Shown in pieces: positions 21,839 through 29,835 of a DNA stretch of 49,405 nucleotides. A program made the position numbers and the translations under genes. Each line of letters begins with the position of its first letter. Position 1 is the stretch's first letter. Source of the DNA: an uncultured Prochlorococcus sp. (GTDB taxonomy: Bacteria; Cyanobacteriota; Cyanobacteriia; PCC-6307; Cyanobiaceae); NCBI GenBank assembly GCA_902565305.1, contig CACFEJ010000009.1, positions 1 to 49,405 on the forward strand, in the 5' to 3' direction. The notes beneath the pieces were generated by a model that saw only the letters and a list, made by a program, of their open reading frames with translations, had not been told where the DNA came from and searched no databases.

Positions 21839-21929
21839 AGTTTATGGAAGTTACTAATTATCTATATGATTTTATGCCCTAGAGTTAACAAGAGTGAAGC
21901 ATATCTTAATTTTTTTAATTTCTTTGTAA

Positions 21930-22217
<288 letters not shown>

Positions 22218-22275
22218 TTTTTATAGTGCAGTTTTAAGAGAGTCCATGTTTTAGTAAATACGCATTTTATTTCAA

Positions 22276-22281
22276 TATAAT
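22276..22281 (+). promoter_or_regulatory. TATAAT inside a palindrome ahead of glmS
   Basis: TATAAT lies 16 nt before the glmS ATG, within the inverted repeat TTTCAAT-ATA-ATTGAAA at 22270-22286. As a -10 box it would give a very short leader. A chance AT palindrome cannot be excluded. Confidence 0.25.
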
Positions 22282-22297
22282 TGAAAAAAAAATTCGT

Positions 22298-24193
22298 ATG
22301 TGTGGAATAGTTGCTGTAACTGGATATAAAAAAGCTTTACCACTATTAATTAATGGTTTAGAAAAGCTTGAATACAGAGGTTATGATTCTGCAGGTATTG
22401 CAATAATAAATTCCGAAACAAATTGTATTTCCTGTAATAAAGCAGAGGGGAAACTCAAGAATTTAATAAATAATCTTAATGCTCATAATATTCCCGGAAC
22501 TGTTGGTATAGGACATACCAGATGGGCAACGCATGGAAAGCCTGAGGTTAAAAATGCACATCCTCATACTGATAGTTCAGGAAATATAGCAGTTGTTCAA
22601 AATGGCATTATTGAAAATTTCCAAGATTTAAAAAATAAATTAGAGAAAGAGGGTATTATTTTTAATTCTGATACAGATACCGAGGTAATTCCCCATCTAA
22701 TTCAAAGAGAGTTAAATACATTAAATAAACTTAATCTTGAGAATAATGGGTCAACATTATTAGTAGCTGTGAGAAATGTATTATCGGATTTAGAAGGATC
22801 TTATGCTTTAGCTGTTTTATGGTCTGGTGCTCCAACCTCTTTGGTAGTTGCAAGAAGACAAGCCCCCTTGATTATTGGTTTGGGTGAAGGAGAATTTATT
22901 TGTGCTAGTGATACTCCAGCCATTGCAAACTTTACTAATATTATTTTGCCTATGGAGGATGAAGAAATAGCTTTGTTGACTCCGCTTGGAATTGAAATAT
23001 ATGACTCAAGCAACGAGAGACAATATAGAAATCCACTTTCTTTAAAAGTCTCAGAGCAAAAAATGGATAAGATGAATTTCAAACATTACATGTTGAAAGA
23101 GATATATGATCAGCCACAGACTGCAAAAAACTGGTTGGAAAATTATTTAATTAAGAACTCAGATAATGGTCAATATCAAATCAACTATCCATTTGATACA
23201 GAGTATTTTGAATCAATAGAAAGAATTGAAATTATTGCTTGTGGTACAAGTAAACATGCTGCAATGGTGGGCAGCTTTTTATTAGAGCAATTTTCTGGTA
23301 TCCCTACGAATGTATTTTACGCAAGCGAATTTCGATATTCACCACCTCCACTATTGCCAAATACATTAACTATTGGAGTTACTCAATCTGGTGAAACTGC
23401 TGATACAATTGCTGCTGTCGATATGGAAATTAAAAGACGTTCTTCAATTGAAAATGAAAAATTTAAACCCAATCTTATTGCAATAACAAATAGAAAAGAG
23501 AGTTCCATAGGAAGGCAAGTCTCAAACATAATTGATATCTGTGCAGGAATAGAAGTTGGAGTCGCAGCAACAAAAACTTTTTTTGCTCAATTACTTTCTT
23601 TTTATGGATTAGCCATAAAATTTGCACAAATTAAAGGTAATCAAAGTCCTGATGAAATAGGAAAATTAATCAACGAACTTATAAAACTTCCGCCATTACT
23701 TGAAGATCTCTTAGAGAAACATAATAAATCTTCAGAAAAGTTAGCGCATGACTTTTTTAATATTAAAGATGTTATTTTTTTAGGAAGAGGAATAAATTAT
23801 CCTATTGCCCTTGAAGGCGCGTTAAAACTTAAAGAAATTAGTTACATTCATGCAGCTGGATATCCTGCTGGTGAAATGAAACATGGTCCAATAGCTTTGT
23901 TAGATAAAAAAGTACCTGTAATTTCTATTGCTTCCCCTGGCGAGGTTTTTGATAAAGTTATCAGTAATGCTCAAGAAGCAAAAGCTAGAGATTCATATTT
24001 GATTGGTATTGCTCCTGAATGTAATGGAACTGAAATCTTTGATTATTTAATGAAAGTTCCTTCCTCTAATGAATGGATTTCACCTTTACTTAATATATTG
24101 CCTATACAATTATTGAGTTACCATATTGCAGCTCACAGGGGACTTGACGTGGATCAACCAAGAAATTTAGCTAAAAGTGTAACTGTTGAATAA
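22298..24193 (+). CDS. glmS: Glutamine-fructose-6-phosphate aminotransferase
   Basis: Makes glucosamine-6-phosphate from fructose-6-phosphate and glutamine, the entry step to UDP-GlcNAc, peptidoglycan and LPS. The 631-aa enzyme starts MCGIVAV with catalytic Cys2, then LEYRGYDSAGIAI and GIGHTRWATHG in the glutaminase domain (1 to about 240). Two SIS isomerase domains follow, with GCGTSK-like ACGTSKHAA, SQSGETADT, and the diagnostic C-terminus DVDQPRNLAKSVTVE. The leader is only 80 nt, and no glmS ribozyme consensus is recognisable. It converges on rimM with 31 nt between. Confidence 0.97.
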   Translation: MCGIVAVTGYKKALPLLINGLEKLEYRGYDSAGIAIINSETNCISCNKAEGKLKNLINNLNAHNIPGTVGIGHTRWATHGKPEVKNAHPHTDSSGNIAVVQNGIIENFQDLKNKLEKEGIIFNSDTDTEVIPHLIQRELNTLNKLNLENNGSTLLVAVRNVLSDLEGSYALAVLWSGAPTSLVVARRQAPLIIGLGEGEFICASDTPAIANFTNIILPMEDEEIALLTPLGIEIYDSSNERQYRNPLSLKVSEQKMDKMNFKHYMLKEIYDQPQTAKNWLENYLIKNSDNGQYQINYPFDTEYFESIERIEIIACGTSKHAAMVGSFLLEQFSGIPTNVFYASEFRYSPPPLLPNTLTIGVTQSGETADTIAAVDMEIKRRSSIENEKFKPNLIAITNRKESSIGRQVSNIIDICAGIEVGVAATKTFFAQLLSFYGLAIKFAQIKGNQSPDEIGKLINELIKLPPLLEDLLEKHNKSSEKLAHDFFNIKDVIFLGRGINYPIALEGALKLKEISYIHAAGYPAGEMKHGPIALLDKKVPVISIASPGEVFDKVISNAQEAKARDSYLIGIAPECNGTEIFDYLMKVPSSNEWISPLLNILPIQLLSYHIAAHRGLDVDQPRNLAKSVTVE

Positions 24194-24224
24194 TAAGTTT
24201 CTTACAAATTTTTATTTTTTTAAT

Positions 24225-24764
24225 TTATAGCTCCAAAAGTCCATTTGGAGGATTGATGATTAGAAAATTATTTTTTATATCTACTAATGGGACTATTTCT
24301 TTAACAAATGGTATGAGAACTTTTTTTTGATTTTTATATAGTTCAATAACAAGTAAATTATTTTTCTCATTTTCTAAATTGACCACTTTCCCAATATTTT
24401 TTAATTCATCATTTTCTAAAGTCTTGACCTCAAGATTTACGAGTTCTAACAAGTGGTATTCTTCCTTTTGTAATTTGGGTAGTGTATCGGCTTTGACAAG
24501 AATTTTAAATTTTTTCATTTTTTCTGCATGATTTCTTGTATTTATTCCTTGGAACTTAACTATGAAGGTCTCTTTACCAGGCTGTTTGAAACCAGATATA
24601 AGTTCTATTTTTGATGGAGGTTCATTTTCTTTTTGCAACCATCTAATTCCCGGTTTTAAAAATCTTTCTTCAAAATCACTTAGAGATTTAACCTTTACCT
24701 GTCCATTAATTCCATGACATGATGTTATCAATCCAACAGTCAACCATTCATTTTTATTTATCAT
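24225..24764 (-). CDS. rimM: Ribosome maturation factor RimM
   Basis: A 179-aa factor for maturation of the 30S head through binding S19. The N-terminal beta-barrel holds [20 protein letters not shown], and the PRC-barrel half begins at [13 protein letters not shown] and ends [20 protein letters not shown], the usual RimM tail. Lys-rich composition reflects the low GC of the genome. It is divergent from ndhS with only 24 nt between the start codons. The trmD neighbour seen in many bacteria is absent. Confidence 0.92.
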   Translation of the reverse strand: MINKNEWLTVGLITSCHGINGQVKVKSLSDFEERFLKPGIRWLQKENEPPSKIELISGFKQPGKETFIVKFQGINTRNHAEKMKKFKILVKADTLPKLQKEEYHLLELVNLEVKTLENDELKNIGKVVNLENEKNNLLVIELYKNQKKVLIPFVKEIVPLVDIKNNFLIINPPNGLLEL

Positions 24765-24788
24765 ATATTGTATTAGAAAGAGTGTTTT

Positions 24789-24974
24789 ATGGAATTATCT
24801 ACTAAACCCATACTCCCTGGATCTTTTGTTGTTGTAAAAGACTCCAATTCTATCTATAGAGGATACAAAGGGTTTGTACAAAGAGTTACAAAAAAAAGAG
24901 CAGCGGTTCTTTTTGAAGGAGGTAATTGGGATAAACTCATAACTTTTCAGCTAACAAATTTAGAAATAGTATAA
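24789..24974 (+). CDS. ndhS: NDH-1 subunit NdhS
   Basis: A 61-aa SH3-like protein whose sequence [27 protein letters not shown] matches, in two adjacent parts ([16 protein letters not shown] and [10 protein letters not shown]), the cyanobacterial NdhS (DUF3252) family. NdhS forms the ferredoxin-docking site of the NDH-1 complex used in cyclic electron flow and respiration. Length fits the short cyanobacterial form, without the C-terminal tail of the plant homologue. It stands alone between rimM and rnc, 3 nt from the convergent rnc stop. Confidence 0.88.
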   Translation: MELSTKPILPGSFVVVKDSNSIYRGYKGFVQRVTKKRAAVLFEGGNWDKLITFQLTNLEIV

Positions 24975-24977
24975 AAA

Positions 24978-25727
24978 TTAGATTTTACCTATAGTAATAA
25001 ATTTTTCTATCAAAACTCTAGCTGCATTTGTTTCTGCTTGTTTATGGGATTTTCCGAATGCAGATGATTCTTTTAATCCTTCGATAAATATATCGCAAGA
25101 AAATCTTTTAGGGTCCCCATTTTTCTTGGAGATTTCAATTATTTTATAGACTGGCAAATCAAAACCTTTACTTTGACACCACTCTTGCAATACTGTTTTT
25201 GATTTGAATTTATATGGAGCTTTTAAAAATATTTCTGAATCTTGCTCCCAAATATCATCTAACCAAAGATTTACTTCCTTAATGGAATTAAAGCACTTGT
25301 AAACGGCACCGATTAAAGCTTCTGTAGCTTCACCAATAATAGTATTTTTTGAATTTTCATCACCAAGAGCTTTAGGTCCTTTAATTATTAATTTTTCTAT
25401 ATCAATTTTTTCCCCTAATTTAGTTAACCATTCATCACTTACAATTTGTGCTCTTAGCTCTGATCTTTCTCCTACACTCATTTGAGGATATTTTTTTTCA
25501 ATAAAATTAGAAGCCGCTAATCTGAGGACTGCATCTCCGAAAAATTCTAGTTTTTCATAATTTAAAATTTTGTCTTCCGAGGAGTGGATAAATGCTTGAT
25601 TAAAATCTTGAATAATTGAAATATTTTGAGTTCTAATTATTTCAGAAAATCTTTTTGATTTAATATTTAAAGACTCTAAAAAAGTAGTTATTTCATTAAT
25701 CCTCTTTGCGTTAATTATATTTGTCAT
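24978..25727 (-). CDS. rnc: Ribonuclease III
   Basis: A 249-aa endonuclease cutting double-stranded RNA, used for rRNA and mRNA processing. The catalytic signature YEKLEFFGDAVLRLAASNF is present, a Phe replacing the usual Leu before GDAVL. The second acidic cluster is in GEATEALIGAVY. The dsRNA-binding domain runs from about residue 175 (SKTVLQEWCQSKGFDLPVY) to the end, with GKSHKQAETNAARVLIEKF. The gene is 25 nt downstream of rnpB on the same strand, with no terminator seen between. Confidence 0.94.
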   Translation of the reverse strand: MTNIINAKRINEITTFLESLNIKSKRFSEIIRTQNISIIQDFNQAFIHSSEDKILNYEKLEFFGDAVLRLAASNFIEKKYPQMSVGERSELRAQIVSDEWLTKLGEKIDIEKLIIKGPKALGDENSKNTIIGEATEALIGAVYKCFNSIKEVNLWLDDIWEQDSEIFLKAPYKFKSKTVLQEWCQSKGFDLPVYKIIEISKKNGDPKRFSCDIFIEGLKESSAFGKSHKQAETNAARVLIEKFITIGKI

Positions 25728-25752
25728 CTGATTTGGATAATCACAATAATTA

Positions 25753-26132
25753 GAAAGCAGGTCATAAGCCGGGTTCTGTTCATCTTAATTAATTAAGATG
25801 GGCAATCATCTATCTAGGACTAGAATTACTTCATAGTCTCAAGCGGCGCTTAAAAGTAGATTGTTTAATGGTCATAAATCTACTAAGCCTTGCTCCCAGC
25901 CGGGGTTTACCTAGCCAACACTTCTCAATGTTGCTGGTGCGCTCTTACCACACCCTTGCACCCTTGCCATACATAAAGTATTAGGCGGTATGTTTCTGTG
26001 GCACTATCCTCACGGTTACCCGCACTGGGAATTACCCAGCAAGCCTGACCATGTGGGAGCCCGGACTTTCCTCAAGAAAGTTTTATTTTGGAAACAAAAT
26101 AAAACTTTCTTGCGATTGCCTCTCCTGCTTTC
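25753..26132 (-). ncRNA. rnpB: RNase P RNA (bacterial type A)
   Basis: Read on the minus strand, the roughly 380-nt gene begins GAAAGCAGGAGAGGCAAT and ends CCGGCTTATGACCTGCTTTC, the terminal sequences pairing as P1. The universal core AGGAAAGTCCGGGCTCCC follows the P3 hairpin, and the 3' specificity and catalytic blocks (GGGTAAACCCCGGCTGG, GAACCCGGCTTA) are recognisable. It is the catalytic RNA that trims tRNA 5' ends. P3 is replaced by a long perfect 18-bp stem (see the repeat entry). An open frame at 25990-26193 on the other strand is a by-product of this RNA. Ends are set by eye and may move a few bases. Confidence 0.95.
26073..26112. repeat. Perfect 18-bp inverted repeat within rnpB (P3 stem)
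   Basis: CAAGAAAGTTTTATTTTG at 26073-26090 and its exact reverse complement at 26095-26112 enclose a 4-nt loop. In the RNA this forms one uninterrupted hairpin with a UUUC loop at the P3 position. E. coli P3 is bulged and irregular, so an unbroken AU-rich stem is notable. Confidence 0.95.
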
Positions 26133-26170
26133 ATTTAGCATAATGCTTAATACTCCAAAAATCATCTATT

Positions 26171-26244
<74 letters not shown>

Positions 26245-26322
26245 TAAAAATAAAAAACTATATGTAGTATGTGTGCAAACTTGCTACTCTCTAGCTAGCG
26301 TATAGTTAGTAGAAAATCTTTT

Positions 26323-26655
26323 ATGGCTAAGTTGCATGATATGCGTTTAAAGCTCTTAATTCAACAAGAGCATGAACGCATTTCTAAATCCCAACCTAAT
26401 GATTTAGATCTTTCAATAGTTCAAGCAAGATGCCTTTGCTGGCTTGCTCTTTTGGCGGAAGCTCACGAAGATCAAGCAAATGATGCTGAAAAAAGAGGCG
26501 ATGCCGAGCAAGCAATGGGATGGTTTGCTGATTCTATGAGACTGAGAGATGTTATTAATTTGGTTACTAGTATAGAGATACCTTTGCCAGATAGTCCAGA
26601 TTCACTCGATGAAAATGACGAATTATTGGATGGCCCTACAATTTTGCCCAAATAG
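26323..26655 (+). CDS. Conserved helical protein of unknown function
   Basis: A 110-aa soluble protein, not recognised. The first 85 residues look helical (HDMRLKLLIQQEHERIS, then CLCWLALLAEAHEDQANDAE and GDAEQAMGWFADSMRLRD), consistent with a small TPR-like helical pair that might bind a partner. The tail is acidic (PDSPDSLDENDELLDG). ATG start, 78 nt after tRNA-Arg. It precedes another unknown gene by 31 nt on the same strand, probably one transcript. No signal peptide or membrane segment. Confidence 0.7.
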   Translation: MAKLHDMRLKLLIQQEHERISKSQPNDLDLSIVQARCLCWLALLAEAHEDQANDAEKRGDAEQAMGWFADSMRLRDVINLVTSIEIPLPDSPDSLDENDELLDGPTILPK

Positions 26656-26686
26656 TGAGATGATATAAAAAGAATTATATTTTCTT

Positions 26687-27142
26687 TTGGCTGAAGAACC
26701 ATGTCAATGCTCTGATTGTCAGAGATTTTATAAAGAGCATGATCGTCTGATTAGAGAATTTCCTACTTTTAAGCAGCAACAAGAATTGAATTGGGCATCT
26801 ATTCAATCTTTCAGAACTCTTTGTACAAAAATTACTGATGAGTTGCAGAGAGAATTATCTGAAAGAGAATCAAATGAAGATATCAGTCCAGAAGAAAAAC
26901 ATATTTCTTATACAGAAATTACTGAAGCTTTAGATGAACTTGAAAGTGTTAATGCCTATTTATATTCAATTGAAGCATTAATGGAAAGAATATTTGATGC
27001 AAAAATTACAAACAATATTGAATCTAAATTTAAAGAAATTGCTAATGAATTAGCCCCTGACCCATTAAATATGGATCGATTAATTTTGAATAGATTATTT
27101 CATCAAACTCCAGATTCACCAGATAAGAAAAATATTAATTAG
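26687..27142 (+). CDS. Unknown helical protein with N-terminal CxCxxC
   Basis: A 151-aa protein of no recognised family. The start is TTG at 26687, giving MAEEPCQCSDCQRFYKEH, with Cys at 6, 8 and 11, a possible metal-binding knuckle. The rest is charged and helical, with a long acidic run (ELSERESNEDISPEEKH). A further Cys lies near residue 46. It overlaps the end of convergent glgP by 8 bp. The Cys knot and its partner gene upstream suggest a small regulatory or metal-related unit, without stronger evidence. Confidence 0.68.
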   Translation: MAEEPCQCSDCQRFYKEHDRLIREFPTFKQQQELNWASIQSFRTLCTKITDELQRELSERESNEDISPEEKHISYTEITEALDELESVNAYLYSIEALMERIFDAKITNNIESKFKEIANELAPDPLNMDRLILNRLFHQTPDSPDKKNIN

Positions 27143-29699
27143 TTAACTCTTCAACATCGCAAGTAATTTCAACTGGCATTGGAGATACTTTCCAAATAGA
27201 TTTGCAGTACTCTCTAATAGATCGATCAGAAGAAAAATATCCGGATCTAGCAGTATTTAATAATGCCATTTTATTCCAAGCTTTTTTATTATTCCAGCAT
27301 TCACTGACTTCATCCTGTTTGTTTAGGTAGTCTTCAAAGTCAGCCATAACAAAGAATGGATCATATCCGGTCAAGCTATTTAATAATGGTTTAAATAATT
27401 CTTTATCCCCATTGCTAAAGTGGCCTATTTCAATTAGGCGTATAACCTCTTTAAGTTCTGGACATTGATCAATAAAAGTTTTTGGGGAATAATTATTATT
27501 TTTTAAATTCATAATTTCGCTTTCAGTTTTACCAAAAAGGAAGAAATTCTCTTTTTTTACAAGATCTCTTAATTCAACATTAGCTCCATCTAAGGTTCCA
27601 ATAGTTAACGCTCCGTTCATGGCAAATTTCATATTTCCAGTTCCAGATGCTTCTTTCCCAGCAGTTGAGATTTGTTCTGAAAGATCCGTTGCAGGATAAA
27701 CTATTTCACCAAGTTTAACGTTATAGTCTGGTAGAAAAACAACTCTTAATAGACCATCCATATCTGGATCAGAATTGACTACGTCAGCAATACCATTTAT
27801 AAATCGAATCATCAGCTTTGCCATAAAGTAGCCTGGTGCAGCTTTACCTCCAAATATTATTGTTCTTGGTACTTCATATTTGTTTGTACCATTTTTGATT
27901 CTTAAATATTGAGCAATAATTTGAAGAGCGTTTAAATGTTGCCTTTTATATTGATGTATTCTTTTTACTTGAACATCAAATAAACTTGATGGATCTACAA
28001 GTATTCCCGTTTTTGAATGAATAAAACTAGCTAATTTTCTTTTGCCATTTAGTTTAGTTTCCTCAAATTTTTCTAAAAAATTGTTATCATCTTTTTTTTC
28101 TTCTAACTTTTTAAGAAGTTCCATATTTGTTATCCAATTTTGACCAACTTCTTCTTCTAAAAGGTTAGATAATGATGGATTGGATAAGGCAACCCATCTT
28201 CTTGGAGTAACCCCATTAGTTACATTTGTAAATTTCTCAGGCCATAATGCTGCGAATTCAGGCATAAGTTGTCTTTTTATTAGATCTGAGTGAAGAGCTG
28301 CAACACCATTTACATGATGGGCTCCAATAGTAGCTAAGTGAGCCATCCGAACTGATTTGGAACCTTCTTCATCAATTATTGAAAGTTTTTGAAGGATCTT
28401 GTCATCTCCAGGATAACGTAGTCTTAATTGCTGTAGAAATCTCCAATTAATTTCATAAATAATTTCTAGATGACGGGGAAGAAGATCGTTAAATAAACCT
28501 AAATCCCATTTCTCTAAGGCTTCTGGTAGTAATGTGTGGTTGGTATAAGCAACTGATGTGGTTGTTATATTCCAAGCTTTATCCCAGCCGATTTGATATT
28601 GGTCAATAAGAAGTCGCATTAATTCAGCAACTGCAATTGCAGGGTGGGTATCATTTAATTGGACTGTCCAATGCTTAGGGAATTCTGTTATTGGTATCGA
28701 TCTTTTTTCAAGGCTTCTCAACATATCTTGAAGAGAACAACTTACAAAAAAGTGTTGTTGTTTGAGTCTTAATCTTCTACCTTCGTCAGTTCCATCATTT
28801 GGATATAGAACTTTTGAAAGTGTTTCAGATGCAACTTTTTCTTCTACTGCACCATAATAATCACCAATATTGAATGCATAAAAGTCAAAACTTTCAGTTG
28901 CATCAGCTCTCCATAATCTTAATCTGTCACATGTATTAACTCTGTATCCTAAAACTGGAACATCATGAGGTACTCCAATAGCATGTTCAGAGGGGATCCA
29001 TCTTGATCTGTAGTTCCCTTTATCATCTCTATAACTTTCAGTTCTGCCTCCAAAACCAACGAAACATGATTCGTCTGGTTGTGGAAGTTCCCATGGCCAT
29101 CCACCTTTTAGCCATTTGTCAGTTACTTCAACTTGCCAACCATCCCTAATTAACTGATTGAATATTCCAAATTCATATCTAATTCCATAACCAACTGCTG
29201 GAACTTGTAGAGATGCTAATGATTCCATATAACAAGCTGCAAGTCTGCCAAGTCCACCATTTCCTAATCCAGGCTCTTCTTCAACTTCAAGGATTGTTGA
29301 CAATGATTCAATGCCAAACCTTTTCAAAGCATTTTCTGCCTCTTGAGTTATTCCAAGATTTAGAAGGTTATTACTCAATTGAGGGCCAATTAAAAATTCT
29401 GCTGATAAGTATGCGACTGTTTTTTGTGGTTTTTTTCTTATGACTTCTTGACTGGCTAAATATCTTGTCATTAGCCTATCTTTAACTGCATAACTTAAAG
29501 CCATGTACAAGTCGTGAGGACTTGCGGAAGTGGCTAACTTTCCAAGAGTATAAAATAGATGGGCTGTCATTCCTTGAAAAACAGCATCAGAATCCATACC
29601 AGCTTTCTCAGGATCTAAGTAGCATCCAGGAGTAGGCAAACGTAGATCGAAGGGTTCGTTGGAATTCATTGGATTAGCCATATAACAGACAATAGCCAT
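27135..29699 (-). CDS. glgP: Glycogen phosphorylase
   Basis: A PLP enzyme that releases glucose-1-phosphate from glycogen, the night-time carbon store. The 854-aa frame shows VAYLSAEFLIGPQLSNNL, EEEPGLGNGGLGRLAACYM, NDTHPAIAVAELMRLL, the catalytic VKRIHQYKRQHLNAL and the PLP-lysine region GTGNMKFAMNGALTIGTLDG. The first residues are uncertain: ATGs at 29699, 29681 and 29669 all precede the conserved FDLRLPTPG run. Divergent from the antiporter by 136 nt, so the true promoter is in that gap. Confidence 0.96.
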   Translation of the reverse strand: MAIVCYMANPMNSNEPFDLRLPTPGCYLDPEKAGMDSDAVFQGMTAHLFYTLGKLATSASPHDLYMALSYAVKDRLMTRYLASQEVIRKKPQKTVAYLSAEFLIGPQLSNNLLNLGITQEAENALKRFGIESLSTILEVEEEPGLGNGGLGRLAACYMESLASLQVPAVGYGIRYEFGIFNQLIRDGWQVEVTDKWLKGGWPWELPQPDESCFVGFGGRTESYRDDKGNYRSRWIPSEHAIGVPHDVPVLGYRVNTCDRLRLWRADATESFDFYAFNIGDYYGAVEEKVASETLSKVLYPNDGTDEGRRLRLKQQHFFVSCSLQDMLRSLEKRSIPITEFPKHWTVQLNDTHPAIAVAELMRLLIDQYQIGWDKAWNITTTSVAYTNHTLLPEALEKWDLGLFNDLLPRHLEIIYEINWRFLQQLRLRYPGDDKILQKLSIIDEEGSKSVRMAHLATIGAHHVNGVAALHSDLIKRQLMPEFAALWPEKFTNVTNGVTPRRWVALSNPSLSNLLEEEVGQNWITNMELLKKLEEKKDDNNFLEKFEETKLNGKRKLASFIHSKTGILVDPSSLFDVQVKRIHQYKRQHLNALQIIAQYLRIKNGTNKYEVPRTIIFGGKAAPGYFMAKLMIRFINGIADVVNSDPDMDGLLRVVFLPDYNVKLGEIVYPATDLSEQISTAGKEASGTGNMKFAMNGALTIGTLDGANVELRDLVKKENFFLFGKTESEIMNLKNNNYSPKTFIDQCPELKEVIRLIEIGHFSNGDKELFKPLLNSLTGYDPFFVMADFEDYLNKQDEVSECWNNKKAWNKMALLNTARSGYFSSDRSIREYCKSIWKVSPMPVEITCDVEELTN

Positions 29700-29788
29700 T
29701 TTTTTGAAAATTTCTTTGTTGTAACTTCAGATCCACACTTGTTGAGTATTTTTGCTTTTTTCTTACATATTTCTTAAAGTGGGCCCTC

Positions 29789-29824
29789 AATAAACTATCT
29801 TCCAATTAGGTAGTTTATTTTTTA
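29789..29824 (+). terminator. Terminator-like hairpin in the antiporter leader
   Basis: AATAAACTATCT (29789-29800) pairs with AGGTAGTTTATT (29808-29819) as 12 bp with one G-U, loop TCCAATT, and a short T tract follows. It sits 12 nt before the antiporter start codon on the coding strand, so it could attenuate that gene or end a short upstream RNA. Confidence 0.5.
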
Positions 29825-29835
29825 TCTCATTTCAT

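Noticed and set aside
22270-22286. TTTCAAT-ATA-ATTGAAA palindrome before glmS as an operator
   Set aside because: Only 7-bp arms, all AT-rich but one pair, in AT-rich sequence; chance is likely. Kept only as a weak promoter note.
22218-22297. glmS ribozyme
   Set aside because: The gap is only 80 nt and lacks the conserved ribozyme core; such elements are mainly in Gram-positive bacteria.
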